A DNA stretch of 64,000 nt from Sphingomonas sp. (GCA_017849555.1 JAFIGU010000056.1:50951-114950); one strand, 5' to 3'. Shown: positions 28,908 to 37,393, numbered from the stretch's first letter. Notes: generated from the letters alone by a model not told the origin. Numbers and translations: made by a program.

Positions 28908-29392
28908 ACCGCGACGAAGGCGTTGGCGGCGCGATCCTTGCGCACGCGGTCGGCGGCGAACACCGTGCCGTTCATCGCGATCCACACCCCGGCGGGGGCG
29001 ATCTGCGCGGTGGCGAAGGCCATGCCGAGGTTGAAGGTCGCGTCGCTGTCCGCGAAACGCGCCGGCGCCAGCGCGCCGACCAGCACGATCGTCTTGCCAG
29101 CGATCGGCTGGAGCGCCTTGGCGGTTTCGGTCATCGTGTCGGTGCCGTGGGTGATGACGATATGGCTTTCGGGCGCGTCAGCCACCGCCTTGGCGATCGC
29201 GGCGCGATCGGCGTCGTCGAGCTCGAGGCTGTCCTTGCGCATCAGCCCTTCGACGCGGAACGGCTTCTTGACGCGTGCGGTGGCGAGCAGCCGATCGACC
29301 ACGCTGTCGCCGATCTGATATTCGCTGAGCGCGTCGAAATAGAGCTTGTCGATCGTGCCCCCGGTGGTGAGCACCAATATATCCGCCATCAT
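28904..29392 (-). CDS. Asparaginase N-terminal domain protein (minimal)
   Basis: A 162-residue protein comprising only the N-terminal domain of L-asparaginases. It keeps LTTGGTIDK with the nucleophile Thr and HGTDTMTETAKAL with the second catalytic Thr-Asp pair, plus LVGALAPARFADSDATFNLG, but ends where the C-terminal domain of the usual 320-340-residue enzyme would begin. The stop (TGA, overlapping the next gene's GTG) is followed by an unrelated frame, so there is no sign of a broken C-terminal domain; it looks like a short family member. Activity on asparagine is not assured. Two Met codons in tandem (29392, 29389) are possible starts. Confidence 0.8.
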   Translation of the reverse strand: MMADILVLTTGGTIDKLYFDALSEYQIGDSVVDRLLATARVKKPFRVEGLMRKDSLELDDADRAAIAKAVADAPESHIVITHGTDTMTETAKALQPIAGKTIVLVGALAPARFADSDATFNLGMAFATAQIAPAGVWIAMNGTVFAADRVRKDRAANAFVAV

Positions 29393-29476
29393 CCAACCTC
29401 TTGCTTCCGGCCGCCTCCTAGAACGGATCGGCCGTCAGCAGAACCCGGGTTTTACGCGGCCCCGTCGTCACCCTTT

Positions 29477-29511
29477 TGCTCCTCTTCCTGGTGAAGGGAG
29501 GGGAGCAGGTT
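29477..29511. repeat. Short inverted repeat (family D)
   Basis: TGCTCCTCTTCCTGGTGAAG and then GGAGGGGAGCA: arms of about 7-9 bases around a GTGAA-type loop. Same CTTCCTGGTGAAGGGAGGGG core as the element at 19934. It lies between the M20 peptidase 3' end and the asparaginase start. Confidence 0.65.
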
Positions 29512-29526
29512 GGCCTGCTGCTCGTC

Positions 29527-30909
29527 TTATTTCGTCAGGTCGGTCAGCAGCGAGCGATAATAGGTCACGCCGAGCGGCACGTTGTCCACCGGGGTGCGCT
29601 CGTTGAGGCCGTGACTGAACTCGTCCGATTCCTTGATGAAGATCGGGCTGACCCCGTAGCTCGGGATGCCGACCGCGCGGAAGTGCATCGAATCGCTCGC
29701 CCCCGCCGACATCGACGGGAACACCGGCACCCCCGGCCGCACCGAACGGATCGCCTTGGTCACCGCATTCATCAGATCGGGGCGCAGCGGCGAGGCGTCG
29801 GTGGGGTTGGAGCCTTCGGTGACGTCCTTGAACTTCACGCCGGGATCGGCCGCGACCTTCTCCAGCTCGGCCATCACCGCAGCGGGCTTCACCCCGGGGA
29901 AGATTCGGCAATTGATGTTGGCGGTCGCGCGTTGCGGCAGCGCGTTGAGCGCATGCCCGCCCGACAGCATCGTCGAGACGCAGGTGGTACCGATCTGCCC
30001 GACATAGGCCGGGCTCGCCGCGAGCGTCTCGATCGCCTTTTCGTCCGCGGGATTGGCGGCGAACGCCTTCATCGCCGCGCCGATTTCCGGGGTTTGCAGC
30101 GGGGCGGCGCCGTCGAAATAGGCCTTGGTGATCGGCGAGAGCTGCGGGGTGAAGCGATAATTGCCGATGCGGACGAGCGCCGCGGCCAATTCGTTGATCG
30201 CATTTACCTTGCGCGGTGCCGAGCTATGCCCGCCGGGGTTGGTCACCTCGAGCTGGAAATCGGCATAGGTCTTTTCAGCGGCGCTGATCGAGAAATATTT
30301 CGGCTTGCCGTCCTCGCTGAGCATCCCGCCGCCGCCGTCGACGTTGAGCACCATCTCCGCGCCCTTCACCTTGGAGGCGAGGATCGCCGAGGTCTTCATC
30401 GTCGTTTCCTCGTCGCCCGAATAAGCGAGGATCAGATCGCGCTTCGGCTTGTAGCCTGCGCGCTTCATGTCGATCACCGTCGCGGTAACCATCGCGAGAT
30501 CGAGCTTCATATCGGTCGCGCCGCGGCCGAACAAATAGCCGTTCTCGACCACAGGAGTGAATGGATCGCGCTGCCAGTCGGCCGGTTTTGCCTCTACGAC
30601 ATCCATATGGCCGGAAATGACAAGCGGCTTCGCCTTCGGGTCGGTGCCGCGCCAGCGCAGCAGCAGATAGGCGGTGTCGTCGACCGGCTCGACCGTCACG
30701 TCATCGGCGGAAAAGCCCGCTTCGACGAACAATTGCTTGAGGTAGCGGGCCAGCTCCGGGGTCTGGTTGCCGGGCCCCTGGACGCTGCGAAACGCGATCG
30801 CGCGCTTGGCGATCGCCAGCGCATTATCGGCGGCGTTGCCGGCCGGCGCCGCTTGCGCCGTCCCTGCCAGCAGGAGGGAAATAGCTACGGCAAGACCAGT
30901 CGTTTTCAT
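29527..30909 (-). CDS. Secreted M20 family metallopeptidase
   Basis: A 460-residue di-zinc peptidase or amidohydrolase. The signal peptide is residues 1-20 (GLAVAISLLLAGTAQA). Metal-ligand motifs: VISGHMDVVEA (His, Asp), FGRGATDMKLDLA (bridging Asp), LAYSGDEET (general base Glu plus ligand Glu), LNVDGGGG (Asp) and SHGLNERTP (His) near the C-terminus. The lid domain lies between about 215 and 335 (NPGGHSSAP). Periplasmic carboxypeptidase or dipeptidase activity is likely; the exact substrate is not known. No partner gene is evident. Confidence 0.9.
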   Translation of the reverse strand: MKTTGLAVAISLLLAGTAQAAPAGNAADNALAIAKRAIAFRSVQGPGNQTPELARYLKQLFVEAGFSADDVTVEPVDDTAYLLLRWRGTDPKAKPLVISGHMDVVEAKPADWQRDPFTPVVENGYLFGRGATDMKLDLAMVTATVIDMKRAGYKPKRDLILAYSGDEETTMKTSAILASKVKGAEMVLNVDGGGGMLSEDGKPKYFSISAAEKTYADFQLEVTNPGGHSSAPRKVNAINELAAALVRIGNYRFTPQLSPITKAYFDGAAPLQTPEIGAAMKAFAANPADEKAIETLAASPAYVGQIGTTCVSTMLSGGHALNALPQRATANINCRIFPGVKPAAVMAELEKVAADPGVKFKDVTEGSNPTDASPLRPDLMNAVTKAIRSVRPGVPVFPSMSAGASDSMHFRAVGIPSYGVSPIFIKESDEFSHGLNERTPVDNVPLGVTYYRSLLTDLTK

Positions 30910-30975
30910 GCGCCACCTTTTTTGGTTTGACCCTGAAGGAATGACGCTAACGCGGCGGACTGCAAGCCGAAAGAC

Positions 30976-31113
30976 TTAATTCTCCGACGGCGCGGAGAAG
31001 ATCGGAAACGGCGGGAAGCAGATATGAGAAGAGGTTGCCGGACGCCGCCGAAACGGCGCCCGACAACCCCTAAACATGGTCAGCGGCCGGAGAGTTCCAG
31101 CCCGGGAGACCAT
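30976..31113 (-). CDS. Possible small ORF of 45 residues (low confidence)
   Basis: Starts MVSRAGTLRPLTMFRGC with ACGGAGG 5 bases upstream of ATG, a good ribosome site, and ends APSEN-TAA. Composition (many Arg, Pro, Ser, two Cys) is not clearly protein-like. A 15-bp hairpin (31033-31068) lies inside it. It follows the 18-residue ORF at 31183 on the same strand and could be a second leader ORF or chance. I recognise no family. Confidence 0.25.
   Translation of the reverse strand: MVSRAGTLRPLTMFRGCRAPFRRRPATSSHICFPPFPIFSAPSEN
31033..31068 (-). ncRNA. Strong hairpin in minus-strand small transcript
   Basis: Arms of 15 bases (GGTTGTCGGGCGCCG and CGGCGTCCGGCAACC on the minus strand) around the loop TTTCGG. 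All 15 positions pair in minus-strand RNA, two of them as G-U; on the plus strand these two become A-C mismatches, which argues for minus-strand transcription. The following bases, CTCTTCTC, are pyrimidine-rich but not a U-run, so terminator function is possible but weak. Confidence 0.5.
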
Positions 31114-31182
31114 GCGAGCCTCCGTACCTATGAACCGCGTCGTTGATTGGAGGAGGATACCTCCCGGCGCGGCCCGGCGGTG

Positions 31183-31239
31183 TTAGAAGCGCGTCCCCCG
31201 AACGAACTGAACCGACCCCATTGCTGAACCATGAGACAT
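31183..31239 (-). CDS. 18-residue small ORF with perfect Shine-Dalgarno sequence
   Basis: Encodes MSHGSAMGSVQFVRGTRF and ends in TAA. Fourteen bases, AAAGGAGGTGATCC (31254-31241), are an exact complement of the 3' tail of 16S rRNA, and the GGAGG core sits 7 bases before the ATG: about the strongest ribosome site possible. I recognise no family. It lies alone in a gap of more than 480 bases between the M20 peptidase and a lipoprotein gene, with an AT-rich stretch and a perfect palindrome upstream and a hairpin downstream. It may be a genuine micro-protein or a leader peptide. Confidence 0.5.
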   Translation of the reverse strand: MSHGSAMGSVQFVRGTRF

Positions 31240-31316
31240 CGGATCACCTCCTTTCGCTGGTTGAAGACGTATTGTGGCTTGACCCACGCTGGTTATTTCG
31301 GGCGTCGGGTCGGAAT

Positions 31317-31331
31317 AAACAAGTCTTGTTT
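31317..31331. promoter_or_regulatory. Palindrome AAACAAG-T-CTTGTTT upstream of small ORF
   Basis: Perfect 7-bp inverted repeat with a 1-base centre in an AT-rich patch (31310-31350) about 80 bases upstream of the 18-residue ORF start. Operator or promoter element is a reasonable guess; nothing else in the 31 kb gap explains the local AT-richness. Confidence 0.3.
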
Positions 31332-31392
31332 TTAAAGATGTTTTGAACGATCTTCGATGGCTGTTGCGCTCCATTTCAGATCGCGACTCGTT

Positions 31393-31929
31393 TCACCCCC
31401 GACAATCTTCGATCACCCGCCCGACTTCGGCATAAGCGGGAATCACCAGCGTCGCCGCGCCCTGCTGCTGGATGACGAATCGCCCACGGCTGAACGCCAT
31501 CGCATCGAGCAACGGATCGTTGATCGCGAGCGCGGCGGCGACATAGGGCTGCGCGCCGCCGGTCGGCTGCACCGCCACCGCGCGACTCACGCTGCTGGTG
31601 CGCACGGTGATCGGCGCGATCCCGGCGCCGGTGCGCGAAAGATACATCCGCCGCTCGCTCCGGTCGCAACGCAGCACGACGACCGCATCGCCGCCGTCGC
31701 CGAACATCGCACGCGTGCCGCGGCTGTCGGCGGCGTAGCGCCAGGTGCCGGGCGTCAGCGGCCAGTCGCGCCAATCGTCGGCGAGCGGCGGCGGTGCGGT
31801 GACGGCAGGCGGTGGCGGCGCGGGCGCCGGGGCACGGACCACCGGCGGCGGGGCGGGCGGGGCGCTGACGCAGGAGGCGAGGGCAAGCGCGGCAAGCGCG
31901 GAACCGGCGGGCAAGATACGACGACGCAT
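31393..31929 (-). CDS. Putative lipoprotein of unknown function
   Basis: A 178-residue protein with a lipoprotein-type signal: MRRR, hydrophobic core SALAALALASC with Cys at about residue 20. Then a Pro/Ala-rich spacer (APPAPPPVVRAPAPAPPPP) that could cross the cell wall, and a globular part starting DWRDWPLTPGTWRYAAD with VVVLRCDRSERRMYLSR and FSRGRFVIQQQGAATLVIP. The globular pattern recurs in sphingomonad hypothetical proteins by my recollection, without a named function. Confidence 0.75.
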   Translation of the reverse strand: MRRRILPAGSALAALALASCVSAPPAPPPVVRAPAPAPPPPAVTAPPPLADDWRDWPLTPGTWRYAADSRGTRAMFGDGGDAVVVLRCDRSERRMYLSRTGAGIAPITVRTSSVSRAVAVQPTGGAQPYVAAALAINDPLLDAMAFSRGRFVIQQQGAATLVIPAYAEVGRVIEDCRG

Positions 31930-32015
31930 GGTATGTAGATATGACGAGGCACGCGCTCGCGCTCAACCGGAACCAGCACGGGCGCCGATCGGTTCAGCGC
32001 AGAAGGAGGCGCGGA

Positions 32016-32228
32016 ATGACGATGAGCGACAAGAAAAAAGACAACCCCGTCGAGGAAGTGCTGGACGAGGCTTTGGTCGATCCGGCGTCGCCGGCCAACC
32101 ACCCGTCGAGGAAGCCGCCGCAGACGATCCGCAACGAACCGGCGGAGAAGCGCGGGTGTCTCGCGACATTTCTGCCGCCGTGGGTTGGCGCGAAGGGCCG
32201 CGGTGAAGGGCCGCATAATCACATTTGA
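32016..32228 (+). CDS. Small hypothetical protein
   Basis: A 70-residue, charged, probably cytoplasmic and largely disordered protein: MTMSDKKKDNPVEEVLDEAL, then Pro- and Arg-rich sequence with EKRGCLATFLPPWVG near the end. AAGGAGG lies 6 bases before the ATG at 32016, which decides the start over the ATG two codons later. It diverges from the lipoprotein gene. No family recognised. Confidence 0.6.
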   Translation: MTMSDKKKDNPVEEVLDEALVDPASPANHPSRKPPQTIRNEPAEKRGCLATFLPPWVGAKGRGEGPHNHI

Positions 32229-32277
32229 GGAGCGCGGGCGGCGCGCGCTATGACAATCGCGCCGCTACCTTTATGTG

Positions 32278-32413
32278 CTCGCGCGAAGGCGGGAGCCCAG
32301 GCTGGGTCCCCGCCTTCGTGGGGACATAAGAGGTGATAACCACCGCGGCGCAGGCCGGGGTCCAGCGGCGGGCCGGTGGTGACTGGGCCCCGGCCTTTGC
32401 CGGGGTGGACGTC
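32278..32413. repeat. Cluster of REP-like elements (families B and A)
   Basis: First a family B-like hairpin (GCGCGAAGGCGGGAGCCCAG to CTGGGTCCCCGCCTTCGTGG, about 32282-32324), then a family A-like pair (GGCGCAGGCCGGGGTCCAGC at about 32346 and GGGCCCCGGCCTTTGCCGGG at about 32386). They fill the gap between the small hypothetical gene and the convergent uvrB. Confidence 0.8.
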
Positions 32414-32441
32414 AGGTGCTCCGAATTTAACGCGCGATACT

Positions 32442-32573
32442 CTACCGCCCCCGCCCGCCGAACTTCCGCTGCACCTTGCCGAATCGCGTCTTGCGTGTCC
32501 CGGGCTTGCCCTCGTTCGACCGCCCCATGACCGGCGCCTTGTGCTGGTCCGGCGGCAGCCCGAGTTCCTGCTA
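32442..32573 (-). other. Frame-continuous uvrB C-terminal tail beyond the TAG
   Basis: After the TAG at 32571-32573 the uvrB frame stays open for 42 codons to a second TAG at 32442. The translated tail starts QELGLPPDQHKAP and goes on through GRSNEGKPGTRKTRFGKV to GGRGR. ELGLP followed by SxEGKPGTRxxRxG is the usual C-terminal end of alphaproteobacterial UvrB as I remember it, so this stretch is very likely the ancestral C-terminus, making a 729-residue protein. Confidence 0.75.
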
Positions 32574-34631
32574 CTCCGGCGCGCGGATTTCCTCGCCCAG
32601 CCGCCCCGCTTCCTCGAATTCGAGGTCGGCGGCGGCCTTGCGCATCTGCTTTTCGAGCTCCTCGATATAAGCGCGCAGATTGTGGCCGACCATGTGCGGC
32701 AGATCCTCGTCGATCTCGACCGTCACCTGATCCTTCGAGGCGACATGCGCGATGATGTCGCCGATATTCTTGCGCACCGTCGCCGGGGTGATGCCGTGCA
32801 GGCGGTTATATTCCTCCTGCTTCTCGCGGCGCCGCGCGGTCTCGTTCATCGCGCGCTCCATCGATCCGGTGATGCGATCGGCATAGAGGATCACCCGCCC
32901 GTCGACGTTGCGCGCGGCGCGCCCGATCGTCTGGATCAACGAGGTCTCGGAACGCAGGAAGCCTTCCTTGTCGGCGTCCATGATGCACACCAGCCCGCAT
33001 TCGGGGATATCGAGCCCCTCGCGCAGCAGGTTGATCCCGACCAGCACGTCATAGACCCCGAGCCGCAGGTCGCGGATCAACTCGATCCGCTCCAGCGTCT
33101 CGACGTCGGAATGCATGTAGCGGACCTTGACCCCCGCCTCGTGCATATATTCGGTGAGGTCCTCCGCCATCCGCTTGGTCAGCGTGGTGACGAGCGTGCG
33201 ATAGCCCTTCTCGGCGGTCTTGCGGCATTCGACGATGCAATCCTGCACCTGTTCCTCGACCGGGCCGTTCTCGTCCGGCGGGTCGATCAGCCCGGTCGGG
33301 CGGATCACCTGCTCCGAGAAGACCCCGCCGGTCTGCTCTATCTCCCAGCTGCCGGGGGTGGCGGAGACGCACACCGTCTGCGGGCGCATCGCATCCCATT
33401 CGTTGAAGCGCAGCGGGCGGTTGTCGATGCAGGAGGGGAGGCGGAAGCCATATTCGGCGAGCGTGATCTTGCGCCGGTGGTCGCCGCGCGCCATCGCGCC
33501 GACCTGCGGCACCGTCTGGTGGCTCTCGTCGACGAACAGCAGCGCGTTTTCCGGGAGATATTCGAACAGGGTGGGGGGCGGCTCGCCGGGCAGGCGCCCG
33601 GTGAGGAAGCGCGAATAATTCTCGATCCCCGCGCAGCTGCCGGTCGCCGCGATCATCTCCAGATCGAAATTGGTGCGCTGTTCGAGCCGCTGCGCCTCGA
33701 GCAGCCGGCCCTCGCCGGTCAGTTCCTTGAGCCGTTCGGCCAGCTCATGCTTGATCGCCTCGGTCGCCTGTTTGAGCGTCGGCCCCGGGGTCACATAGTG
33801 CGAATTGGCGTAGACGCGGACATGATCGAGGCTCGCCACCTTCTTGCCCGTCAGCGGATCGAATTCGACGATCTCCTCGATATCGTCGCCGAAGAAGGAG
33901 ATGCGCCAGGCGCTATCCTCATAGTGCGACGGGAAGACCTCGAGATTGTCGCCCTTCACGCGGAAATTGCCGCGCGCAAAGGCGGCGTCGTTGCGCTTGT
34001 ACTGCAGCGCGACGAGCTTGCGCACGATCTCGCGCTGGTCGACCGTCTGGCCCTTCTTGAGATCGAAGATCATCGCCGAATAGGTTTCGACCGACCCGAT
34101 GCCGTACAGGCATGAGACCGAGGCGACGATCAGCACGTCGTCGCGCTCGAGCAGCGAGCGCGTCGCGGAGTGGCGCATCCGGTCGATCGCCTCGTTCACG
34201 CTCGACTCCTTCTCGATATAGGTGTCGGAGCGCGGCACATAGGCCTCGGGCTGGTAATAATCGTAATAGCTGACGAAATATTCGACCGCATTCTCGGGGA
34301 AGAAGCTCTTGAACTCGCCGTAGAGCTGCGCCGCGAGGATCTTGTTGGGCGCGAGCACCAGCGCCGGGCGCTGCAACTGCTCGATCACCTTGGCCATCGT
34401 GAAGGTCTTGCCCGAGCCGGTCACCCCGAGCAGCACCTGATCGCGCTCCCCGGCGCGCGCCGCCTCGACGATCTCGGCGATCGCGGTCGGCTGATCGCCC
34501 GATGGTTCGTACTCGCTGACCAGCTTGAATGGCCGCCCGCCCTCGGCCTTTTCCGGGCGCTGCGGACGATGGGGAACGAAGGCCTCGCCGGTTTCGGGCT
34601 CGGCGAGGCTGGTGCGGATCTGGATCGCCAT
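32571..34631 (-). CDS. uvrB: UvrABC excinuclease subunit B, C-terminal tail cut by TAG
   Basis: DNA-damage verification helicase of nucleotide excision repair, partner of UvrA and UvrC. Walker A GVTGSGKT is at residues 69-76, the beta-hairpin [15 protein letters not shown] near 115-130, then [19 protein letters not shown] and QTIGRAARN (motif VI). The UvrC-binding UVR motif [20 protein letters not shown] is present right before codon 687, which is TAG. As written the product is 686 residues; homologous sequence continues in frame for 42 more codons. All catalytic parts are before the stop, so the truncated form may well work. The ATG at 34631 is followed by [18 protein letters not shown]. Confidence 0.95.
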   Translation of the reverse strand: MAIQIRTSLAEPETGEAFVPHRPQRPEKAEGGRPFKLVSEYEPSGDQPTAIAEIVEAARAGERDQVLLGVTGSGKTFTMAKVIEQLQRPALVLAPNKILAAQLYGEFKSFFPENAVEYFVSYYDYYQPEAYVPRSDTYIEKESSVNEAIDRMRHSATRSLLERDDVLIVASVSCLYGIGSVETYSAMIFDLKKGQTVDQREIVRKLVALQYKRNDAAFARGNFRVKGDNLEVFPSHYEDSAWRISFFGDDIEEIVEFDPLTGKKVASLDHVRVYANSHYVTPGPTLKQATEAIKHELAERLKELTGEGRLLEAQRLEQRTNFDLEMIAATGSCAGIENYSRFLTGRLPGEPPPTLFEYLPENALLFVDESHQTVPQVGAMARGDHRRKITLAEYGFRLPSCIDNRPLRFNEWDAMRPQTVCVSATPGSWEIEQTGGVFSEQVIRPTGLIDPPDENGPVEEQVQDCIVECRKTAEKGYRTLVTTLTKRMAEDLTEYMHEAGVKVRYMHSDVETLERIELIRDLRLGVYDVLVGINLLREGLDIPECGLVCIMDADKEGFLRSETSLIQTIGRAARNVDGRVILYADRITGSMERAMNETARRREKQEEYNRLHGITPATVRKNIGDIIAHVASKDQVTVEIDEDLPHMVGHNLRAYIEELEKQMRKAAADLEFEEAGRLGEEIRAPE

Positions 34632-34658
34632 GTTCCCTATATGGACCCGGCGTTTCGA

Positions 34659-35477
34659 TTAGAACAGAGCGAGTTCGGCAATCTCTTCAACGGTGAGGTC
34701 GATCCCGAACATCAGGCTCATGCGGATGCGATAGACGCGCGGATCGGTGATCTCGCCGCTGGTCGTGCCTTCGCTCGAATGGCGGCGATAATTGCGGTCG
34801 ACCAGCGTGGCGAAACCGAACGGCAGCACGATCGAGGCGATGACAAGCTGGGTGAAGCGGCTCTCCGGCGCGGTGGATGTCCACCAATTGCCCGCCGCCA
34901 GATCGGCGTCGTACACCGTGCGCAGGTCGAAACTATATTGCTGTTGCCAGCCCAGTTGGTCGGCGCTCGTCGTCGTGGACACGGGGACGCCGGCGCGCAG
35001 CAGCATCCAGCCGTAATCGTCGTGCCGTTCGAGCCGATGGCGCGAGCCGTCGGGCGCTTCGGCTTCGGCGCCGTCCTCCAGCGGGAGGATCGGGGCGTAG
35101 CTGCCGCCGAAGCCGGCGTCGGCGATCCACTCCCTGCCGTCGATTGTGACCAGCGACAAGGTGTGGGTGAGGGGCTGCGGCTCGGTCATTCCCAGCCAGA
35201 CGCGGGCGAGCAACGGCCGCGCGGTGAAGCCGATCGCGGCGAGCGCATCGAGCAGCAAGCGGTTCTGTTCGAAGCAATAACCGCCGCGCCGCCGCGTCAC
35301 GAGCTTGTCGAACACCGAGGCGGAATCGATCGCCACCCCGCGCCCGAGCTTCACATCGAGATTCTCGAACGGGATCGCGAGGCGGTGCGCGCGCTGCAAC
35401 GCGGCGAGCCCTTCGACATCGGCGGCGGGGGCTTCGGGGAGATCGAGGCGGGCGAGATAGGCGGTGAGATCGAACAT
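34659..35477 (-). CDS. Arylamine N-acetyltransferase
   Basis: Transfers acetyl from acetyl-CoA to aromatic amines and hydrazines. The 272-residue protein shows the Cys-His-Asp triad in order: RRRGGYCFEQNRLL (Cys near residue 68), LTHTLSLV (His) and WIADAGFGGSYAP (Asp). FENLDVKLGRG in the helical N-terminal domain is also typical. The ATG at 35477 gives the standard start MFDLTAYLARLDL. It lies 27 bases downstream of uvrB's start on the same strand side and is divergent from the TetR gene, which might regulate it. Confidence 0.94.
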   Translation of the reverse strand: MFDLTAYLARLDLPEAPAADVEGLAALQRAHRLAIPFENLDVKLGRGVAIDSASVFDKLVTRRRGGYCFEQNRLLLDALAAIGFTARPLLARVWLGMTEPQPLTHTLSLVTIDGREWIADAGFGGSYAPILPLEDGAEAEAPDGSRHRLERHDDYGWMLLRAGVPVSTTTSADQLGWQQQYSFDLRTVYDADLAAGNWWTSTAPESRFTQLVIASIVLPFGFATLVDRNYRRHSSEGTTSGEITDPRVYRIRMSLMFGIDLTVEEIAELALF

Positions 35478-35598
35478 CGCCTTCCCATACAGATCGTATC
35501 GCCAAAGCGCGCGCGAAATTACCGGGCCTTGAGCCGGGCGGACGGCGGGTGTGCGGAGAAGCTTGCCCCCACGCGCCGCTTCGCCGATGCTGCGCCGG

Positions 35599-36258
35599 AT
35601 GAGCGCGACCAAATCCCTCCCCCTCGGTCGCGGCAGCGCGACGCGCAACGAGTTGAAGCGTGCCGCCCGCCGCCTGTTCGCCGAGCGCGGGATCGCGGCG
35701 GTCGGGATGCGCGAGATCGTCGACGCGGCCGGGCAGCGCAACGCGGCGGCGGTACATTATTATTTCGGCAGCAAGGACGATCTGCTGCGCGAATTGCTGC
35801 TCGACGGCGCCGACGTGATCGACGCGCGTCGCCGCGCGCTGATGGACGAAGCCGAGGCGGCCGGGCCGCCGGACCTGCGCGCGGTGGTGCGCGCGATGGT
35901 CATGCCCAACAGCGACATTCCCGGCGATACCGGCGAGAACGAGACCTATTTCCGCTTCCTCATCAACGTGCAGAACGAGCGGCGCGCATTGTTCGACGAG
36001 ACGGTGCACGAGCATTCCGAAGGCTATCTGCGCTATGTCGCGCATGTCCGCCGGCTGCTGGCGCATCAGCCCGAGGCGCTGGTCAAGCAGCGCATCGTCT
36101 ATGCCGGGCTGGCGCTGCGCACGTTGCTCGCCGCGCGCGAAGCGGCGCAGGACGCGAGCGACAGCGGCTTCCATCATTATTGGAGCGGGCAGGCGGCGAT
36201 GGACGGGATGGTCGACGCGGTCGAGGCGATCCTTACCGGCCCCGCCAGACGCGACTGA
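35599..36258 (+). CDS. TetR/AcrR-family transcriptional regulator
   Basis: A 219-residue repressor type. The N-terminal HTH is clear: ATRNELKRAARRLFAERGIA, then VGMREIVDAAGQRNAAAVHY and YFGSKDDLLRELLLDGADVI. The C-terminal domain is helical with a RFLINVQNERRALFDETVHE segment. The target is not known; the gene diverges from the arylamine N-acetyltransferase with 121 bases between starts. An in-frame ATG 12 bases earlier is equally possible as start. Its end overlaps the convergent acetyltransferase by 26 bases. Confidence 0.88.
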   Translation: MSATKSLPLGRGSATRNELKRAARRLFAERGIAAVGMREIVDAAGQRNAAAVHYYFGSKDDLLRELLLDGADVIDARRRALMDEAEAAGPPDLRAVVRAMVMPNSDIPGDTGENETYFRFLINVQNERRALFDETVHEHSEGYLRYVAHVRRLLAHQPEALVKQRIVYAGLALRTLLAAREAAQDASDSGFHHYWSGQAAMDGMVDAVEAILTGPARRD

Positions 36259-37312
36259 TCAACGGCGCCAGCCGGGCGGGCAGGCCGGGGCGCAGCAGCA
36301 GCCAGTCGCGCAGCATTGGCCCCGGCGCCGCACCGATCACCTGCTTGTAGCCGCTATCCCCCATGCCCCAGTCGACAATTGTGATGCCGCGCGAGGATGC
36401 GTCGATAAGATTACGATAATAGAGCAATTTTCCCGGAGAATGCTTGGCATAGGCGGGGTCGTAGCTATTGGCGACGGCATATTTGAGCGTGCCGGCATCG
36501 AGATCGAACGAGAAAGCCGCGGGCCTGCCGTCGACGCTCAGCAATGCCGCGCGCATCATGCCCGCCAGCACCGGATCGGCCGCCGCGGTGCGCCAGAACA
36601 GCCCGTGCCCGCGCTCGGTGAACTTGGCGTCGCTGCCGTCGGTGCGCGCCATGATCCAGCTCGCCTGCTCGATCGCCGCAAGCGCATCGAAGGCAGCGGG
36701 CCAGTCGCGATTTGACAGGAAGCGCCAGTCGAGCGCGCCATGTTCGGCGAGCTGCTTCTCGTGATAGCGGTTCTTGCGCAGGGTCGAGCTGCGCGGCCAC
36801 GCGCCCTCCGCCTGCAACGCCGCCATGTCGAGCAGCCAGCCTTGCCCGAGCGTCCGCATCGCCACGCCCCAGCCACGCGCACGCGCCGCCGCAAACAGCG
36901 CCGCCGCCGCCGGATCGTCGTCGGCGACCGGGCCGATGCGCAGCGCGTTGACGTCCCGGGCGAGCGTGTCGAGCGCTTGTTCGAGCACCTCGGCCCCGGC
37001 ATCGACGGCGAGCGGGAAGCCGCGGAACGGCCAATAGCTGCCCGGCACCGTCGCGAGCCGCAGCCGAGCCGGGCCGACCGCGATCATCGGCACCGCAAGC
37101 ATCGCGACCTCCGCCGCGCTCACCGTCAGCGTCCGCGCCGCCCCTCCATAAGCGCGGAGCGCGGCGGCATACCATTGGTAACGCAGGAAACGGTGGGTCG
37201 GCGCAGCTGCCTCCGCCACCAGATCGATCGCGGCGGGCAGGCCGTCGACGATCTCGCCGCGCAGGGTGCGGGCGAGGCGACGGAACTGATCGGGCGGCAT
37301 CGGTCTGGTCAT
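36233..37312 (-). CDS. FemAB-like/GNAT N-acetyltransferase (CelD/BcsL type)
   Basis: A 359-residue protein with a double acyltransferase fold. The C-terminal half contains LRKNRYHEKQLAEHG, SWIMARTDGSDAKF, GRPAAFSFDLDAGTLKYAVA and YDPAYAKHSPGKLLYYRNL, the pattern of the acetyltransferase-6 domain used for polysaccharide acylation in CelD/BcsL-like proteins. Its role may be in modification of a surface polysaccharide; the acceptor is unknown. The ATG at 37312 is one of three nearby candidates. The 3' end overlaps the TetR gene. Confidence 0.78.
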   Translation of the reverse strand: MTRPMPPDQFRRLARTLRGEIVDGLPAAIDLVAEAAAPTHRFLRYQWYAAALRAYGGAARTLTVSAAEVAMLAVPMIAVGPARLRLATVPGSYWPFRGFPLAVDAGAEVLEQALDTLARDVNALRIGPVADDDPAAAALFAAARARGWGVAMRTLGQGWLLDMAALQAEGAWPRSSTLRKNRYHEKQLAEHGALDWRFLSNRDWPAAFDALAAIEQASWIMARTDGSDAKFTERGHGLFWRTAAADPVLAGMMRAALLSVDGRPAAFSFDLDAGTLKYAVANSYDPAYAKHSPGKLLYYRNLIDASSRGITIVDWGMGDSGYKQVIGAAPGPMLRDWLLLRPGLPARLAPLISRVWRGR

Positions 37313-37393
37313 CGGATGCGCTGGCATAAGCAAGCGCGGTTACCAGCGCGTTGCCGCTTGCCTCGATCGGACGCCGCGGGCAGGATTTCGGCC

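Noticed and set aside
28904-29392. Asparaginase as a truncated pseudogene
   Set aside because: The stop is part of a GTGA coupling with the next gene and no C-terminal remnant follows in any frame I read, so it looks like a genuine short form.
31241-31254. Match to the 3' end of 16S rRNA on the plus strand (GGATCACCTCCTTT)
   Set aside because: Only 14 bases match; the neighbouring 16S helix sequence is absent, so it is not an rRNA fragment. On the minus strand it is a ribosome-binding site.
31183-31374. A longer 63-residue version of the small ORF starting at 31374
   Set aside because: The extra N-terminal sequence has no ribosome site and crosses the palindrome; the 18-residue version has the perfect site.
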